A stretch of DNA of 64,000 nucleotides from Phycisphaerae bacterium (GTDB lineage: Bacteria; Planctomycetota; Phycisphaerae; UBA1845; UTPLA1): the NCBI GenBank assembly GCA_023150615.1, contig JAKLKO010000018.1, positions 1-64,000 of the forward strand, written 5' to 3'. The notes beneath the pieces were generated by a model that saw only the letters and a list, made by a program, of their open reading frames with translations, was not told the DNA's origin and made no database searches. Position numbers and translations under genes: made by a program. Positions 25,923 to 34,603 of the stretch are shown here, one piece after another (position 1 is the stretch's first letter; every line of letters starts with the position of its first letter).

Positions 25923-27275
25923 ATGGCCGACCGACGAAACGAGTTCAAGCTGGGCGCCGTGCTGATCGTCGTCTTCCTGCTCTTCTTCATCATCCTGCTC
26001 TGGCTGCCGCAGACGATCGTCGGCGGTCCGTCGCGCCTCATTCGCATCCGCTTCCCGCAGTCCATGCCGCTGCCGACGCTGGCCGTCGGGAGCAAGGTGC
26101 TCGTGGCCGGGCGGCCGGCGGGCCACGTGAGCGCCGTGGCGCTGGAGGAGATGCCGATCCGCGACGAGAAGGATCCGGCGAAGGATCTGTACCTCGTCGT
26201 CACGGCGAAGCTGGACGAGTCGATCGCGCTACGGCGCGATTGCCGCATCCGCGCTGTGGGCGAGGTGCTCGGCGGCGCGGGGAGCCTTGTCGTCGACGTT
26301 GGCTCCGAGCGCGAGCTGGCGAAGCTCGACGGCGTGCTTGAGGGCGCTGCGCCCGGCGGGTTCGGCGCGTACCTGGAGTCGCTCGGCAAGGAGCTGGACG
26401 GCAGCAATCCGCGCTCGCTGATGGGCCAGATCAAGACGCAGCTCGATCCGGACGTTTCGTCGTCGATGCTCGCGAAGCTGCATCACACGATGGACGACCT
26501 GAACTCGATCTCGAACAGCCTGGCCGTGCAGCTCAACGCCGAGCAGAAGCGCTCGATGCTCGCGAAGCTGCACCAGACCATGGACGCCATCAACGCCACG
26601 ACGGCGACGCTCCGCGACCAGATGAAGCCGGACCAGCCGGCCGCGGCGCTGGGCAAGGTCCACGCCGCGCTCGATTCGCTGAACACCGGCCTGCGGACGA
26701 CCGTGGCGATGCTGGAGGAGAACCGCAAGCCGCTGAACGAAACGCTGCGGCACGTGCGATCGACGGCCGAGAAGCTCGATGCGCGAATTGCCGAATCGAT
26801 CGCCGAGCAGATCGACGAGCGCAACGAAGCCGGGCTGATGGCCAAGATGCATCGCGCGATGGACGACTTGAACAAATCGCTGTCCAACATCCGCGAGGTC
26901 AGCGAGACGACCCGCGACGTCGTCGTGCTGAACAAGGACAACCTCAACAAGCTGCTGATCAACTTCAAACAAACGTCGGACCATCTGAATTCGGCGGCGA
27001 AATACGTCCTGCGGCACCCGTGGCGGCTCTTCAAGGCGCCCGACGACATGGAGACCCGCCAACAGGCCATCTTCGACGCCGCGAGAAACTTCACCGAGGC
27101 CGCCACGCGGCTCGACGACGCCGCGGCGCAGCTCAAGGCCCTGCACGAGCTTTACGACGGGCGGATTCCGCCCGACAACGACGACCTGCAGCGCATCCAG
27201 GCCGATCTTCAGAACACGTTCAAGAAGTTCAACGAGGCCGAGGCCGCGCTCTGGAAACAACTCGACGTTCGCTGA
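25923..27275 (+). CDS. MCE-domain substrate-binding protein (MlaD-like) with long helical tail
   Basis: An N-terminal membrane anchor (LGAVLIVVFLLFFIILLWL) precedes one MCE domain at about 38-130, with VGSKVLVAGRPAGHVSAV and LVVTAKLDESIALRRDCRIR. MCE proteins form hexameric lipid channels in the periplasm. The C-terminal 300 residues are helical with repeated units (MLAKLHHTMDDLNSISNSL; MLAKLHQTMDAINATTATL; LMAKMHRAMDDLNKSLSNI), suggesting a tubular or coiled-coil extension that could bridge the periplasm. At 450 residues it is far longer than E. coli MlaD (183). Coupled to the ATPase gene upstream. Confidence 0.88.
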   Translation: MADRRNEFKLGAVLIVVFLLFFIILLWLPQTIVGGPSRLIRIRFPQSMPLPTLAVGSKVLVAGRPAGHVSAVALEEMPIRDEKDPAKDLYLVVTAKLDESIALRRDCRIRAVGEVLGGAGSLVVDVGSERELAKLDGVLEGAAPGGFGAYLESLGKELDGSNPRSLMGQIKTQLDPDVSSSMLAKLHHTMDDLNSISNSLAVQLNAEQKRSMLAKLHQTMDAINATTATLRDQMKPDQPAAALGKVHAALDSLNTGLRTTVAMLEENRKPLNETLRHVRSTAEKLDARIAESIAEQIDERNEAGLMAKMHRAMDDLNKSLSNIREVSETTRDVVVLNKDNLNKLLINFKQTSDHLNSAAKYVLRHPWRLFKAPDDMETRQQAIFDAARNFTEAATRLDDAAAQLKALHELYDGRIPPDNDDLQRIQADLQNTFKKFNEAEAALWKQLDVR

Positions 27276-27307
27276 TCGTCTCCCCGCCGCCCGGTACAAT
27301 TCGCGGG

Positions 27308-27904
27308 ATGAAGCTCCCGAAGCAAGCCGTTCCGCCGAGTCTGACGAAGCGCGCGGCGGCGCTCGACGCCGCGCTGACGGCCGGGGATGCCGCCGCCGGC
27401 GCGCGGGCTTGGCTGATGGAGCTGATGCAGCGCGACGGGCCGTCGATCGTCCGGCTTCTCTGGCGGACGCTGGGGAATCAGCAGGACGTGCTCGACGCGT
27501 ATCAGGAGATGTTCTGCCGCCTGCTCGCGGCCGATCGCGCGTCGGGCCGCCCGCCGTTCCGAAAGTACGCGTACCAGGTCGCGCTGAACATCGCGATCGA
27601 CATGCGCCGCCGGCGGCAGGTGCAGCGGCACCACTTCGAGCCGATGGCGCGGCAGCGTCAGCCCGGTCCGCTGATGTCTCAGACGCCGAGGCCTTCGTAC
27701 GTGGAGCTGATGGACCTGCTGCGCGCGGCGGTGGATGCCTTGCCGAATCGCCTGCGCGAGGTGGTGATCCTGCGGGACCTGGGCGAGATGAGCTACAAGG
27801 ACGTGGGCGAGATCCTCGGCCTGACCATCGGCACGGCGCGGGTCTATCGCCGCGACGCGATCGTGCAACTCTCGCAGATGCTGCGGGAACTGAAGGACCT
27901 GTGA
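27308..27904 (+). CDS. ECF-like RNA polymerase sigma factor
   Basis: 198 residues. Region 2: IVRLLWRTLGNQQDVLDAYQ and RKYAYQVALNIAIDMRRRRQ; region 4: LPNRLREVVILRDLGEMSYK followed by DVGEILGLTIGTARVYRRDA, a helix-turn-helix. The ATG at 27308 lies seven bases after TACAAT (27295-27300), so the transcript could be leaderless. No anti-sigma gene is adjacent. It is nine bases upstream of archease and rtcB, so it may control RNA repair in place of the RtcR activator of enterobacteria (inference). Confidence 0.8.
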   Translation: MKLPKQAVPPSLTKRAAALDAALTAGDAAAGARAWLMELMQRDGPSIVRLLWRTLGNQQDVLDAYQEMFCRLLAADRASGRPPFRKYAYQVALNIAIDMRRRRQVQRHHFEPMARQRQPGPLMSQTPRPSYVELMDLLRAAVDALPNRLREVVILRDLGEMSYKDVGEILGLTIGTARVYRRDAIVQLSQMLRELKDL

Positions 27905-27913
27905 GGCTCTATC

Positions 27914-28384
27914 GTGCACGGGACGGACGAGTCCGACAGGGGGGAGTCGATCCGCTTCGGCGCTGTGCAGTGCGAGATGTTCGCGCACACGGCCGACATC
28001 GGACTGCGGGTCACGGCCCCCGAAGAGACGTCGCTGCTGGAGGGCGCGGCCCGCGGCATGCTCTGGTGCATCGGCGACCTGATTGCGGCGCCCGGCGCCG
28101 AACTCCGGACGCGCCGCGTCGAGTTGAGCGCGGCCGATCGCGCGGAACTGCTTCGAGACTGGCTGGCCGAGCTGCTGTATTTTGTCGATCACGATCGCGT
28201 GACCCTGGAGCGGATCGAGTTTCGCGAGCTATCGCCCGGTCGCGTCCGCGCCGACTGGATCGTCGCGCCCTACGATCCTGAAGCGAGCCGCCTGCGTCGC
28301 GAGATCAAGGCGGTGACGTACCACGCGCTGCGAGTCGAGCCGACGCGCGAGGGCTGGTGCGCGGAGGTCATCTTCGACATCTGA
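27914..28384 (+). CDS. Archease, RtcB ligase cofactor protein
   Basis: Archease speeds guanylylation and turnover of RtcB. 156 residues. Family hallmarks: FAHTADIGLRVTA near the N-terminus, LFEAA-like LLEGAARGMLWC, LLRDWLAELLYFVDHDRV, and the end EIKAVTYHALRVEPTREGW. GTG 27914 is the best upstream start; the conserved fold only begins at about residue 20 (CEMFAHTAD). Directly followed by rtcB, the usual partner arrangement. Confidence 0.88.
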   Translation: MHGTDESDRGESIRFGAVQCEMFAHTADIGLRVTAPEETSLLEGAARGMLWCIGDLIAAPGAELRTRRVELSAADRAELLRDWLAELLYFVDHDRVTLERIEFRELSPGRVRADWIVAPYDPEASRLRREIKAVTYHALRVEPTREGWCAEVIFDI

Positions 28385-28433
28385 TCGCGCCGGCCTCCGG
28401 CGAGCGGCCGCGCGTGCGAGGAGTTCCGATCGA

Positions 28434-29900
28434 ATGCCCGGCGGCGGCCCGATTCATGTCGAACTGGAGCGCATCGATCACTGTCGCTGGCGGATTCCGC
28501 GCGCGTATCGCCCCGACATGCGCGTCGACGGGCTGGTCTACGCCGACGACGTGCTCATCGAGGCGATTCGTTCGGATCAGAGCCTCGTGCAGGTGGCGAA
28601 CGTCGCGACGCTTCCGGGCATCGTTGGCCACAGCCTGGCGATGCCAGACATCCACTGGGGCTACGGCTTCTGCATCGGCGGCGTGGCCGCGACCGATCCC
28701 GACGTCGGCGGCGTCATCAGCCCCGGCGGCGTGGGTTACGACATCAACTGCGGCGTGCGGCTCATCCGCACCGACCTGACCGAGGCGGACGTCCGCCCGC
28801 GGCTCGAGACGCTCGTCAACACGCTGTTCGCGACCGTGCCGTGCGGCGTCGGACAGGGCGGCCGCTTCAAGTTCAAGAAGCCCGACCTGCGGCGCATCTT
28901 GACAAGCGGCAGCCGCTGGGTCGTCGAACGCGACCTCGGCGATCCGGAGGATGTCGACGTGACCGAGGGCGGCGGCCGGATCGACGGCGCCGACGCCGAC
29001 GCGGTCTCTGACCGGGCGCTGGAGCGCGGCGAGGACCAGTGCGGCACACTGGGTTCGGGGAATCACTTTCTCGAGGTGCAGGTTATCGACGAGGTCTTCT
29101 ATCCCGAGGCGGCGACGGTGCTCGGACTGCAGCGCGGGCAGGTCACGGTGATGATCCACTCCGGCTCGCGCGGGCTTGGGTACCAGGTCTGCGAGGACGC
29201 GCTGAAACTGCTGCGCGGCGTCCCGGATCGGCTGGGCATCCGGTTGCCCGATCGGCAACTGGCCTGCGCCCCGGTCCATTCGAGCGAAGGACGGCAGTAC
29301 CTCGCCGCGATGCGCGCCGCCGCAAACTTCGCGTGGACGAATCGCCAGATCATGACGCATCTGGCGCGGGAGGCCTTCTCGAAGGTCTTCGAGCGATCGC
29401 CGAACGCGCTGGGGATGCGGCTGATCTACGACGTGGCGCACAACATCGCCAAGATCGAGCGGCACCAGGTCGGCGGCGAGCTCCGCGACGTCTGCGTCCA
29501 CCGCAAGGGCGCGACGCGCGCTTTTCCGCCTGGACATCCCGAAATCCCGCCGGCTTACCGCGAGATCGGCCAGCCCGTGCTGATCCCCGGCGACATGGGC
29601 CGCGCGAGTTACGTCCTCGTCGGCCAGCCGGGGGCGATGGCGCAGACCTTTGGCAGCACCTGCCACGGCGCGGGGCGGCGGATGTCGCGCAGCGCCGCGA
29701 TCAAGGCGGCCCGCGGACGGTCGATCCAGCGCGAACTGGCGGATCGCGGCATCATCGCGCGGGCGCGCGGCCGGACCGGACTCGAGGAAGAGCAACCGGA
29801 CGCCTACAAGGACGTGAACGACGTGACGCGGGTGGTGGAGGAGGCGGGGCTGAGCCGCCGCGTCTGCCGGCTGCGGCCCATCGGGGTGATCAAGGGCTGA
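28434..29900 (+). CDS. rtcB: RtcB RNA-splicing ligase
   Basis: Joins 2',3'-cyclic phosphate and 5'-OH RNA ends using GTP and Mn; roles in RNA repair. 488 residues. Landmarks: AMPDIHWGYGFCIGGVAA, PGGVGYDINCGVRLIRTDL with the metal-binding Asp and Cys, LGSGNHFLEVQ, MIHSGSRGLGYQV, the guanylylation site STCHGAGRRMSR (His411), and the terminal IGVIKG. ATG 28434 is preceded by GAGGAG. Archease and a sigma factor upstream make this a three-gene RNA-repair unit. Confidence 0.95.
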   Translation: MPGGGPIHVELERIDHCRWRIPRAYRPDMRVDGLVYADDVLIEAIRSDQSLVQVANVATLPGIVGHSLAMPDIHWGYGFCIGGVAATDPDVGGVISPGGVGYDINCGVRLIRTDLTEADVRPRLETLVNTLFATVPCGVGQGGRFKFKKPDLRRILTSGSRWVVERDLGDPEDVDVTEGGGRIDGADADAVSDRALERGEDQCGTLGSGNHFLEVQVIDEVFYPEAATVLGLQRGQVTVMIHSGSRGLGYQVCEDALKLLRGVPDRLGIRLPDRQLACAPVHSSEGRQYLAAMRAAANFAWTNRQIMTHLAREAFSKVFERSPNALGMRLIYDVAHNIAKIERHQVGGELRDVCVHRKGATRAFPPGHPEIPPAYREIGQPVLIPGDMGRASYVLVGQPGAMAQTFGSTCHGAGRRMSRSAAIKAARGRSIQRELADRGIIARARGRTGLEEEQPDAYKDVNDVTRVVEEAGLSRRVCRLRPIGVIKG

Positions 29901-29922
29901 CGCCGAGGTGGTCGGCGCGCGG

Positions 29923-29950
29923 TTGTGAGCCCGCGCCGCGCGGCTACAAT
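29923..29950 (+). promoter_or_regulatory. Promoter of the lipoprotein/RsbW/STAS/MlaE operon
   Basis: TTGTGA (29923-29928), 16-bp spacer, TACAAT (29945-29950), in the gap after rtcB. Confidence 0.5.
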
Positions 29951-30022
29951 GCCTGCCTGTTGTTCGCGCGAACGAGTCGCCAATCCGAGACCCCGGCGCG
30001 AGGCCGCCGAGCCGCCGGCCGC

Positions 30023-30415
30023 GTGCCGACCGGGCTGCTGCCGGTCGCATGTGTGTTGATCGGCGCCTGCGGCGGACCGGCGCCCCCCGTCAACATCCAG
30101 TCGCCGGACGCGGGCGATCGCATCCGGGCGATCAAGCGGGCCGGTGAGCAGAAGGACCGCAGCGCCGTCCCGCTGTTGGTGGACCGACTGGACGACGAGG
30201 ACGAGGCGGTGCGGTTTTTCGCGATCCTCGCGTTGGAGCGAATCACCGGGACGCGACTCGGGTATGATTACCGTCTGACGGGCGCCGAGCGAACGGCCGC
30301 GGTGGAACGATGGCGGATTCACGTACGACAGGATGGCGCACCCAACGAGCGTGCGATGACGCGAAAGGAGTCGCCGGGCGCGGCCGTACCGAGCGCCCGG
30401 GCATCGTCGCAGTGA
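30023..30415 (+). CDS. Small HEAT-repeat lipoprotein
   Basis: GTG 30023 gives MPTGLLPVACVLIGACGGPA, a lipobox at LIGAC. A longer start at TTG 29960 would add a basic n-region (RTSRQSETPARGRR) and cannot be excluded. The mature part holds one HEAT-like repeat (DRIRAIKRAGEQKDRSAVPL; LVDRLDDEDEAVRFFAILAL) and WRIHVRQ near the end. No enzyme motif. One base separates its stop from the next ATG, so it heads the kinase/STAS/MlaE operon and may be an envelope sensor (inference). Confidence 0.6.
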   Translation: MPTGLLPVACVLIGACGGPAPPVNIQSPDAGDRIRAIKRAGEQKDRSAVPLLVDRLDDEDEAVRFFAILALERITGTRLGYDYRLTGAERTAAVERWRIHVRQDGAPNERAMTRKESPGAAVPSARASSQ

Positions 30416-30416
30416 G

Positions 30417-30923
30417 ATGAACCGAGTCGACCCCACGACACCTTCGACGAAGCGCGAAGACCCGCGACGGATCGAGCTGATGATCAGCAGCGATACGAAG
30501 AGTCTGCCGGTGGTCCGCAGCGCGGTGACGCGCATGGCCGAGCTGGAGGGATTCGGCGAAGCGGACGCGCGCAACGTGACGTGGGCGCTGGACGAGGCGC
30601 TGGCGAACGTGATCAAGCACGGGTACGCCGGCCGGTCGGACCAGCCGATCCGCATCACGCTGGAGTCGGTCGTGTCGGCCGACGGTCGCAGCGGATTGGA
30701 GTTGAGCGTGCGCGACTACGGTCGCCAGGTGGATCCGACGACGATCCGGAGCCGCGATCTGGACGAGGTGCGTCCGGGTGGACTGGGCGTGCACATCATG
30801 CGGTCGGTCATGGACGTCGTCGAGTACTCGTGTCCGCCGGACGGCGGCATGCTGCTGAAGATGGTCAAGTTTGCATCGCGGGTGGAGTCGGTGGAGTCCG
30901 CCGCGACCGAGGCCCTGCCATGA
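30417..30923 (+). CDS. RsbW/SpoIIAB-like anti-sigma serine kinase
   Basis: GHKL ATPase of partner-switching systems: N box VTWALDEALANVIKHGY, G1 box VRDYGRQVDP, G2 box RPGGLGVHIMRSVMDVVEY. Such kinases bind a sigma factor or other target and phosphorylate a STAS antagonist. 168 residues, usual size. Its stop overlaps the STAS gene by four bases (ATGA). No dedicated sigma-B-like gene lies next door; the nearest sigma factor is 27308-27904. Confidence 0.85.
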   Translation: MNRVDPTTPSTKREDPRRIELMISSDTKSLPVVRSAVTRMAELEGFGEADARNVTWALDEALANVIKHGYAGRSDQPIRITLESVVSADGRSGLELSVRDYGRQVDPTTIRSRDLDEVRPGGLGVHIMRSVMDVVEYSCPPDGGMLLKMVKFASRVESVESAATEALP

Positions 30924-31270
30924 GCACGAAACCGATGGGTGTGGTGAAGGAAATCCGCCGTGGCGCGGACTCGACCGTGGTGGTCCTTTCGGGGGACGTC
31001 GATCTGCATCAGTCGCCGACGCTGCACGCGGCGCTGGTCGAGGTCGCGGCCGACCGCCCGAAAAAGCTGATCCTCAATCTCGGGCAGGTGCAGTACATGG
31101 ATTCGTCCGGCGTCGGCACGTTGGTCGAGCTGCTGCGGCGCGTCAACGCCTACAAGGGGAAGCTCGCGCTCGTCGGATTGACCGACCGCGTTCGCAGCGT
31201 CTTCGAGATCACCAAGCTGGACAAGTTCTTCAGCATCCACGCCACCGAGGATGAGGCCCACGCGGCATGA
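30920..31270 (+). CDS. STAS-domain anti-sigma antagonist
   Basis: 116 residues. VVLSGDVDLHQSPTLHAALV and the core LNLGQVQYMDSSGVGTLVEL with the phosphorylatable Ser of the DSSG motif, then LALVGLTDRVRSVFEITKLD. This is the SpoIIAA/RsbV pattern, the expected partner of the kinase just upstream. Overlaps of four bases on both sides bind it to the kinase and to the MlaE-like permease. Because MlaB is also a STAS protein that attaches to the Mla ATPase, a role in the transporter is an alternative. Confidence 0.87.
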   Translation: MSTKPMGVVKEIRRGADSTVVVLSGDVDLHQSPTLHAALVEVAADRPKKLILNLGQVQYMDSSGVGTLVELLRRVNAYKGKLALVGLTDRVRSVFEITKLDKFFSIHATEDEAHAA

Positions 31271-32142
31271 GCGGCACCGCGCCGGCATCCGGAGGTCCCA
31301 CTTCGTCCGCCGCGAACGCGGCGCGGCGCCTTGTCGAGTCGGTCGGACGCGTCGGCTACGAGACGCTCGACCGCGCGCGCGGCACGGTCGCCTTCGTCGG
31401 CGGGCTGGCCGACCTGCTGCGTCAGACCATCGGCTGGATCTACCGCGCCGTGCTCGCCCCGGATGCGCGGCTCGGTCGCTCCAACCTGATCGTGCAGATG
31501 GTCCGCGTCGGCGTCCGCTCCATCCCGATCATTGTGCTCGTGCAGACGTTCGTGGGGATCATCCTCGCCCTGCAACTCGCGCCGACGCTCGAGTCGTACG
31601 GCCAGACGCAGCGCGTCGCCGACGTCGTCGGCATCGCGATGTTCCGCGAGCTCGGTCCGCTGCTCTCGGCCATCGTCCTGTCCGGCTTCGCCGGCGCGAG
31701 CATCGCGGCGGAAATCGGCACCATGGTCGAGGGCGAGGAGATCAAGGCGCTTCGCGCCGCGGCGCTGAACCCGGTTCGCTTCCTCGTCGTCCCGCGTTTC
31801 CTCGCGACCGTTGTCATGCTGACGGCCCTGACCGTCATTGCCGACACCGTCGGCGTCCTCGGCGGACTGATCACGTCGGTCGGCGTGCTCAACATCGGCG
31901 CGCGCGAGTACCTCACGTTCTCGCAGCAGGCGATCAAGCATCAGGATTTTCTGACCGGGCTGCTCAAGGCCGCCGTCTTCGGCGTGCTCATCTCGATGAT
32001 CGCCTGCCGCGAAGGCCTGACCGTCTCCGGCGGCGCCGAGGGTGTCGGCCGGGCCACGACCAACACGGTCATCAAGTCCATCGTCGCGCTGATCACGACC
32101 GACGTCGTTTTCACAAGCCTGTTCTACGCCTACGGTTTCTGA
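31267..32142 (+). CDS. MlaE-like ABC transporter permease
   Basis: MlaE/YrbE family permease, 291 residues with about five membrane segments. Conserved: VGVRSIPIIVLVQTFVGIIL, ELGPLLSAIVLSGFAGASIA followed by EIGTMVEGEEIKALRAAALN (the EQI/E-G-T coupling region), and VFGVLISMIACREGLTVSGG. The ATG overlaps the STAS stop by four bases. No ATPase or MCE gene is adjacent; 25041-27275 may supply them. A full mlaEFD set elsewhere in the window (50702-53515) shows the usual linkage. Confidence 0.88.
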   Translation: MSGTAPASGGPTSSAANAARRLVESVGRVGYETLDRARGTVAFVGGLADLLRQTIGWIYRAVLAPDARLGRSNLIVQMVRVGVRSIPIIVLVQTFVGIILALQLAPTLESYGQTQRVADVVGIAMFRELGPLLSAIVLSGFAGASIAAEIGTMVEGEEIKALRAAALNPVRFLVVPRFLATVVMLTALTVIADTVGVLGGLITSVGVLNIGAREYLTFSQQAIKHQDFLTGLLKAAVFGVLISMIACREGLTVSGGAEGVGRATTNTVIKSIVALITTDVVFTSLFYAYGF

Positions 32143-32161
32143 CCGCCGGCTCGCCGCCCCT

Positions 32162-32191
32162 TTGACAACCCCGCCGCCCGATCGCTAGAAT
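32162..32191 (+). promoter_or_regulatory. Sigma-70 promoter of the GT2 gene
   Basis: TTGACA (32162-32167), 18-bp spacer, TAGAAT (32186-32191); about 63 nt of leader precede ATG 32261. Confidence 0.75.
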
Positions 32192-32260
32192 CCGCCGACC
32201 TCTGGAACGGTTCCGCCGGAGGAATTCCGGCAACACGGACCGGCTGAAAAGTCCCGACCC

Positions 32261-33823
32261 ATGGATACCTGGCTGACCGCGTCGTACGCCGTCCTTCTCC
32301 TCCACACGTTCGCGTGCCTGATGCTCGCGATCTACGGCGTGCATCGCTATCACCTCGTGTATCTCTACTACAAGCACCGCCGCAACAAGCCGCGCCTCAC
32401 CGCCTGCTTCCGCGAGCTGCCGCGCGTCACCATTCAACTCCCCATGTTCAACGAGCGCAGCGTCGCGGCGCGGATCATTGAGGCGACGTGCCAGGTGGAC
32501 TACCCGCGCGACCGGCTCGAAATCCAGGTCCTCGATGATTCGACCGACGAGACCGTCCGGATCGCGCGCAACGCGGTCGAGCGGATGCGCGCGGCCGGTC
32601 ATCCAATCGTCTTTCTGCACCGCGATCAGCGCGAGGGTTTCAAGGCCGGCGCGCTGGCCGAGGGCATGAAGGTCGCGACCGGCGAGTTCATCCTCATCTT
32701 CGACGCCGACTTCATTCCGCCGCCCGACCTGCTGAAGCGGACGATCCACCACTTCACGGATCCGCAGGTGGGCATGGTGCAGGCCCGCTGGGAACACCTG
32801 AACCGCGAGCACTCGCTCCTGACCAAGACGCAGGCCGTCTACCTCGACGGGCACTTCGTCATCGAGCACACGGCGCGGAACCGCTCCGGCCGATTCATGA
32901 GCTTCAACGGCACGGCCGGCATCTGGCGTCGCACGTGCATCGAGGACGCCGGCGGGTGGCACCACGACACGCTGACCGAGGACCTCGACCTCTCGTACCG
33001 GGCGCAGTTGCGCGGCTGGAAGTTCGTGTACCTGCCCGAGATCACGTCCCCGGCCGAGCTGCCGCCCGAGATGAACGCCTTTAAGAGCCAGCAGCGCCGC
33101 TGGTCGAAGGGCGGTGCGCAGACCTGCCGCAAGCTCCTGCCGCGGATCCTCGCGTCGCGCCTGCCGCTGAAGATCAAGACCGAGGCGTTCTTCCACCTGA
33201 CCGGCTGCACGAGCACGATCTACGTCGTCCTGCTGACGCTGCTCCTGTTCCCCGTGCTCTACATGAAGCTGACGTGGCTGCGCGACAGCACGATCAGCCG
33301 AATCCTCGTCGACAGCTCGCTCTTCCTGATCGCCACCTGCTCGGCGAGCACGTTCTACATCGCCAGCCAGCGCGAGGTCTTCCGCACGTGGGGCGAAAGC
33401 CTCAAGTACCTGCCGTTCCTGATGAGCCTCGGCGTCGGAACGTCGCTCAACAACGCCCGCGCGACGATCGAGGGACTGCTCGGCCACGATTCCGAGTTCG
33501 AGCGCACGCCAAAGTTCGGCGACACGCCCGATTCGACCGCCGCGCGCCGGCCAAAGTCCGCCGCCGAGCGCCGCCGATCCCGCGTCCTGCAGGGATACAT
33601 CGAGCTGCTCTTCGGCATCTACCTGACGGCGTGCGTCGTGCTGAGCATCCGCCTCGGCGGCTTCACCTGGGGCCTGCCGTTCCTGATCCTCTTTGCGGTC
33701 GGGTACGTCTACGTCTCCATCCTCACGCTCTACGGACAGTATCTGCCGGTCCTCCAGGCGCGACGGCATCGACCGGCCACGGCGACCGTCGAACGCGTTG
33801 ACCCGATCTCCCCTCCGCGGTAG
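32261..33823 (+). CDS. Membrane GT2 glycosyltransferase, cellulose-synthase-like
   Basis: Processive or polyprenyl-linked glycosyl transfer is likely. One N-terminal membrane helix, a GT-A domain with VQ-like VTIQLPMFNER, VLDDSTDET, IFDADFIPP (DxD), LTEDLDLSYRAQLRGW and QQRRWSKGGAQT, then four or five membrane helices. This is the CESA/CslA order (D, DxD, TED, QxxRW). 520 residues. No PilZ domain and no bcsB-like partner is nearby, so it is closer to CslA-type glucomannan or single-gene synthases (inference). Confidence 0.87.
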   Translation: MDTWLTASYAVLLLHTFACLMLAIYGVHRYHLVYLYYKHRRNKPRLTACFRELPRVTIQLPMFNERSVAARIIEATCQVDYPRDRLEIQVLDDSTDETVRIARNAVERMRAAGHPIVFLHRDQREGFKAGALAEGMKVATGEFILIFDADFIPPPDLLKRTIHHFTDPQVGMVQARWEHLNREHSLLTKTQAVYLDGHFVIEHTARNRSGRFMSFNGTAGIWRRTCIEDAGGWHHDTLTEDLDLSYRAQLRGWKFVYLPEITSPAELPPEMNAFKSQQRRWSKGGAQTCRKLLPRILASRLPLKIKTEAFFHLTGCTSTIYVVLLTLLLFPVLYMKLTWLRDSTISRILVDSSLFLIATCSASTFYIASQREVFRTWGESLKYLPFLMSLGVGTSLNNARATIEGLLGHDSEFERTPKFGDTPDSTAARRPKSAAERRRSRVLQGYIELLFGIYLTACVVLSIRLGGFTWGLPFLILFAVGYVYVSILTLYGQYLPVLQARRHRPATATVERVDPISPPR

Positions 33824-33892
33824 CGTTTCGTCCGATCCGCAATCGAGCGCCCGGCGCGGCGATGCCTGACGCCGGCGAGTGGGAGGACGGTC

Positions 33893-34594
33893 ATGCAGAT
33901 TCGAACGCGTACCGCGGCACGACTCCTCAGGACGATCCCGGCCGTGGCACTGGCGGCCGTGCTGGTCGGCGGATGTTCCTACTTCAAGCGCGACTCGAAG
34001 CCCGCGGCGGACAAGAGCGCCGCGGCGCCCACGGTCTATATCAACCCGATGAAGAACGGCGCGGCCGCCGCGCCGACCGGCCTTGCGTCCGAGCAGCGGC
34101 GCGAGGAGCACGCGCAACTCTCGTTCGTCGTCCAGGCGTCGGCGCACGCGCCCGATGCCGGCTCGCCGCAGGAACGCAAACTCGCCATGTCGCAGGCGGC
34201 GATGGTCGAGGCGCTGGCCGCCGGCGTGATCGAGTCCCGACAGCGCGAAGGGCAGCCGATCGCGGACTTCCAGGCGCAGTTGAGTCCGCAACTGTCGATG
34301 CGGGTCCGTACGACCGGTGATGGCCGTCGCGACATCGAGTTGCGGCTGAAGCGCTCCGGCCGATCGGCCGTGTTCCATGTCATCGGCGGGGTGCTGCAGC
34401 ATCCGCCGTACGATCTCGACAGCGTACGCCGCGTTTTCGACGAGACGCGGGGTCGGTTCGCACTGCTCTCGACCGAGGAGTCGATCGACGGGCGGGAGTG
34501 CTTCGCGTCGGTCGCCTGCTACGGTCCGGCGCCGCAGGCGGCCGCGGCGATGCCGATTCCACCGGGCGGCGCGGATGCGCCGACGTCGCGCTAG
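33893..34594 (+). CDS. Hypothetical lipoprotein
   Basis: Signal with basic start (MQIRTRTAARLLRTI) and lipobox LVGGC at about 25-29. The mature 205 residues contain a low-complexity Ala/Lys linker and a globular part (AQLSFVVQASAH, MSQAAMVEALAAGVIESRQR, DIELRLKRSGRSAVFHVIGG). Not recognised. ATG 33893 follows GGGAGGACGGTC. It is ten bases upstream of the GH20 gene, so the two could be co-transcribed. Confidence 0.7.
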   Translation: MQIRTRTAARLLRTIPAVALAAVLVGGCSYFKRDSKPAADKSAAAPTVYINPMKNGAAAAPTGLASEQRREEHAQLSFVVQASAHAPDAGSPQERKLAMSQAAMVEALAAGVIESRQREGQPIADFQAQLSPQLSMRVRTTGDGRRDIELRLKRSGRSAVFHVIGGVLQHPPYDLDSVRRVFDETRGRFALLSTEESIDGRECFASVACYGPAPQAAAAMPIPPGGADAPTSR

Positions 34595-34603
34595 CCCCAC
34601 TCA

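Noticed and set aside
32111-34600. 829-codon open frame on the minus strand
   Set aside because: Antisense to the GT2 and lipoprotein genes; Arg-rich shadow caused by high GC.
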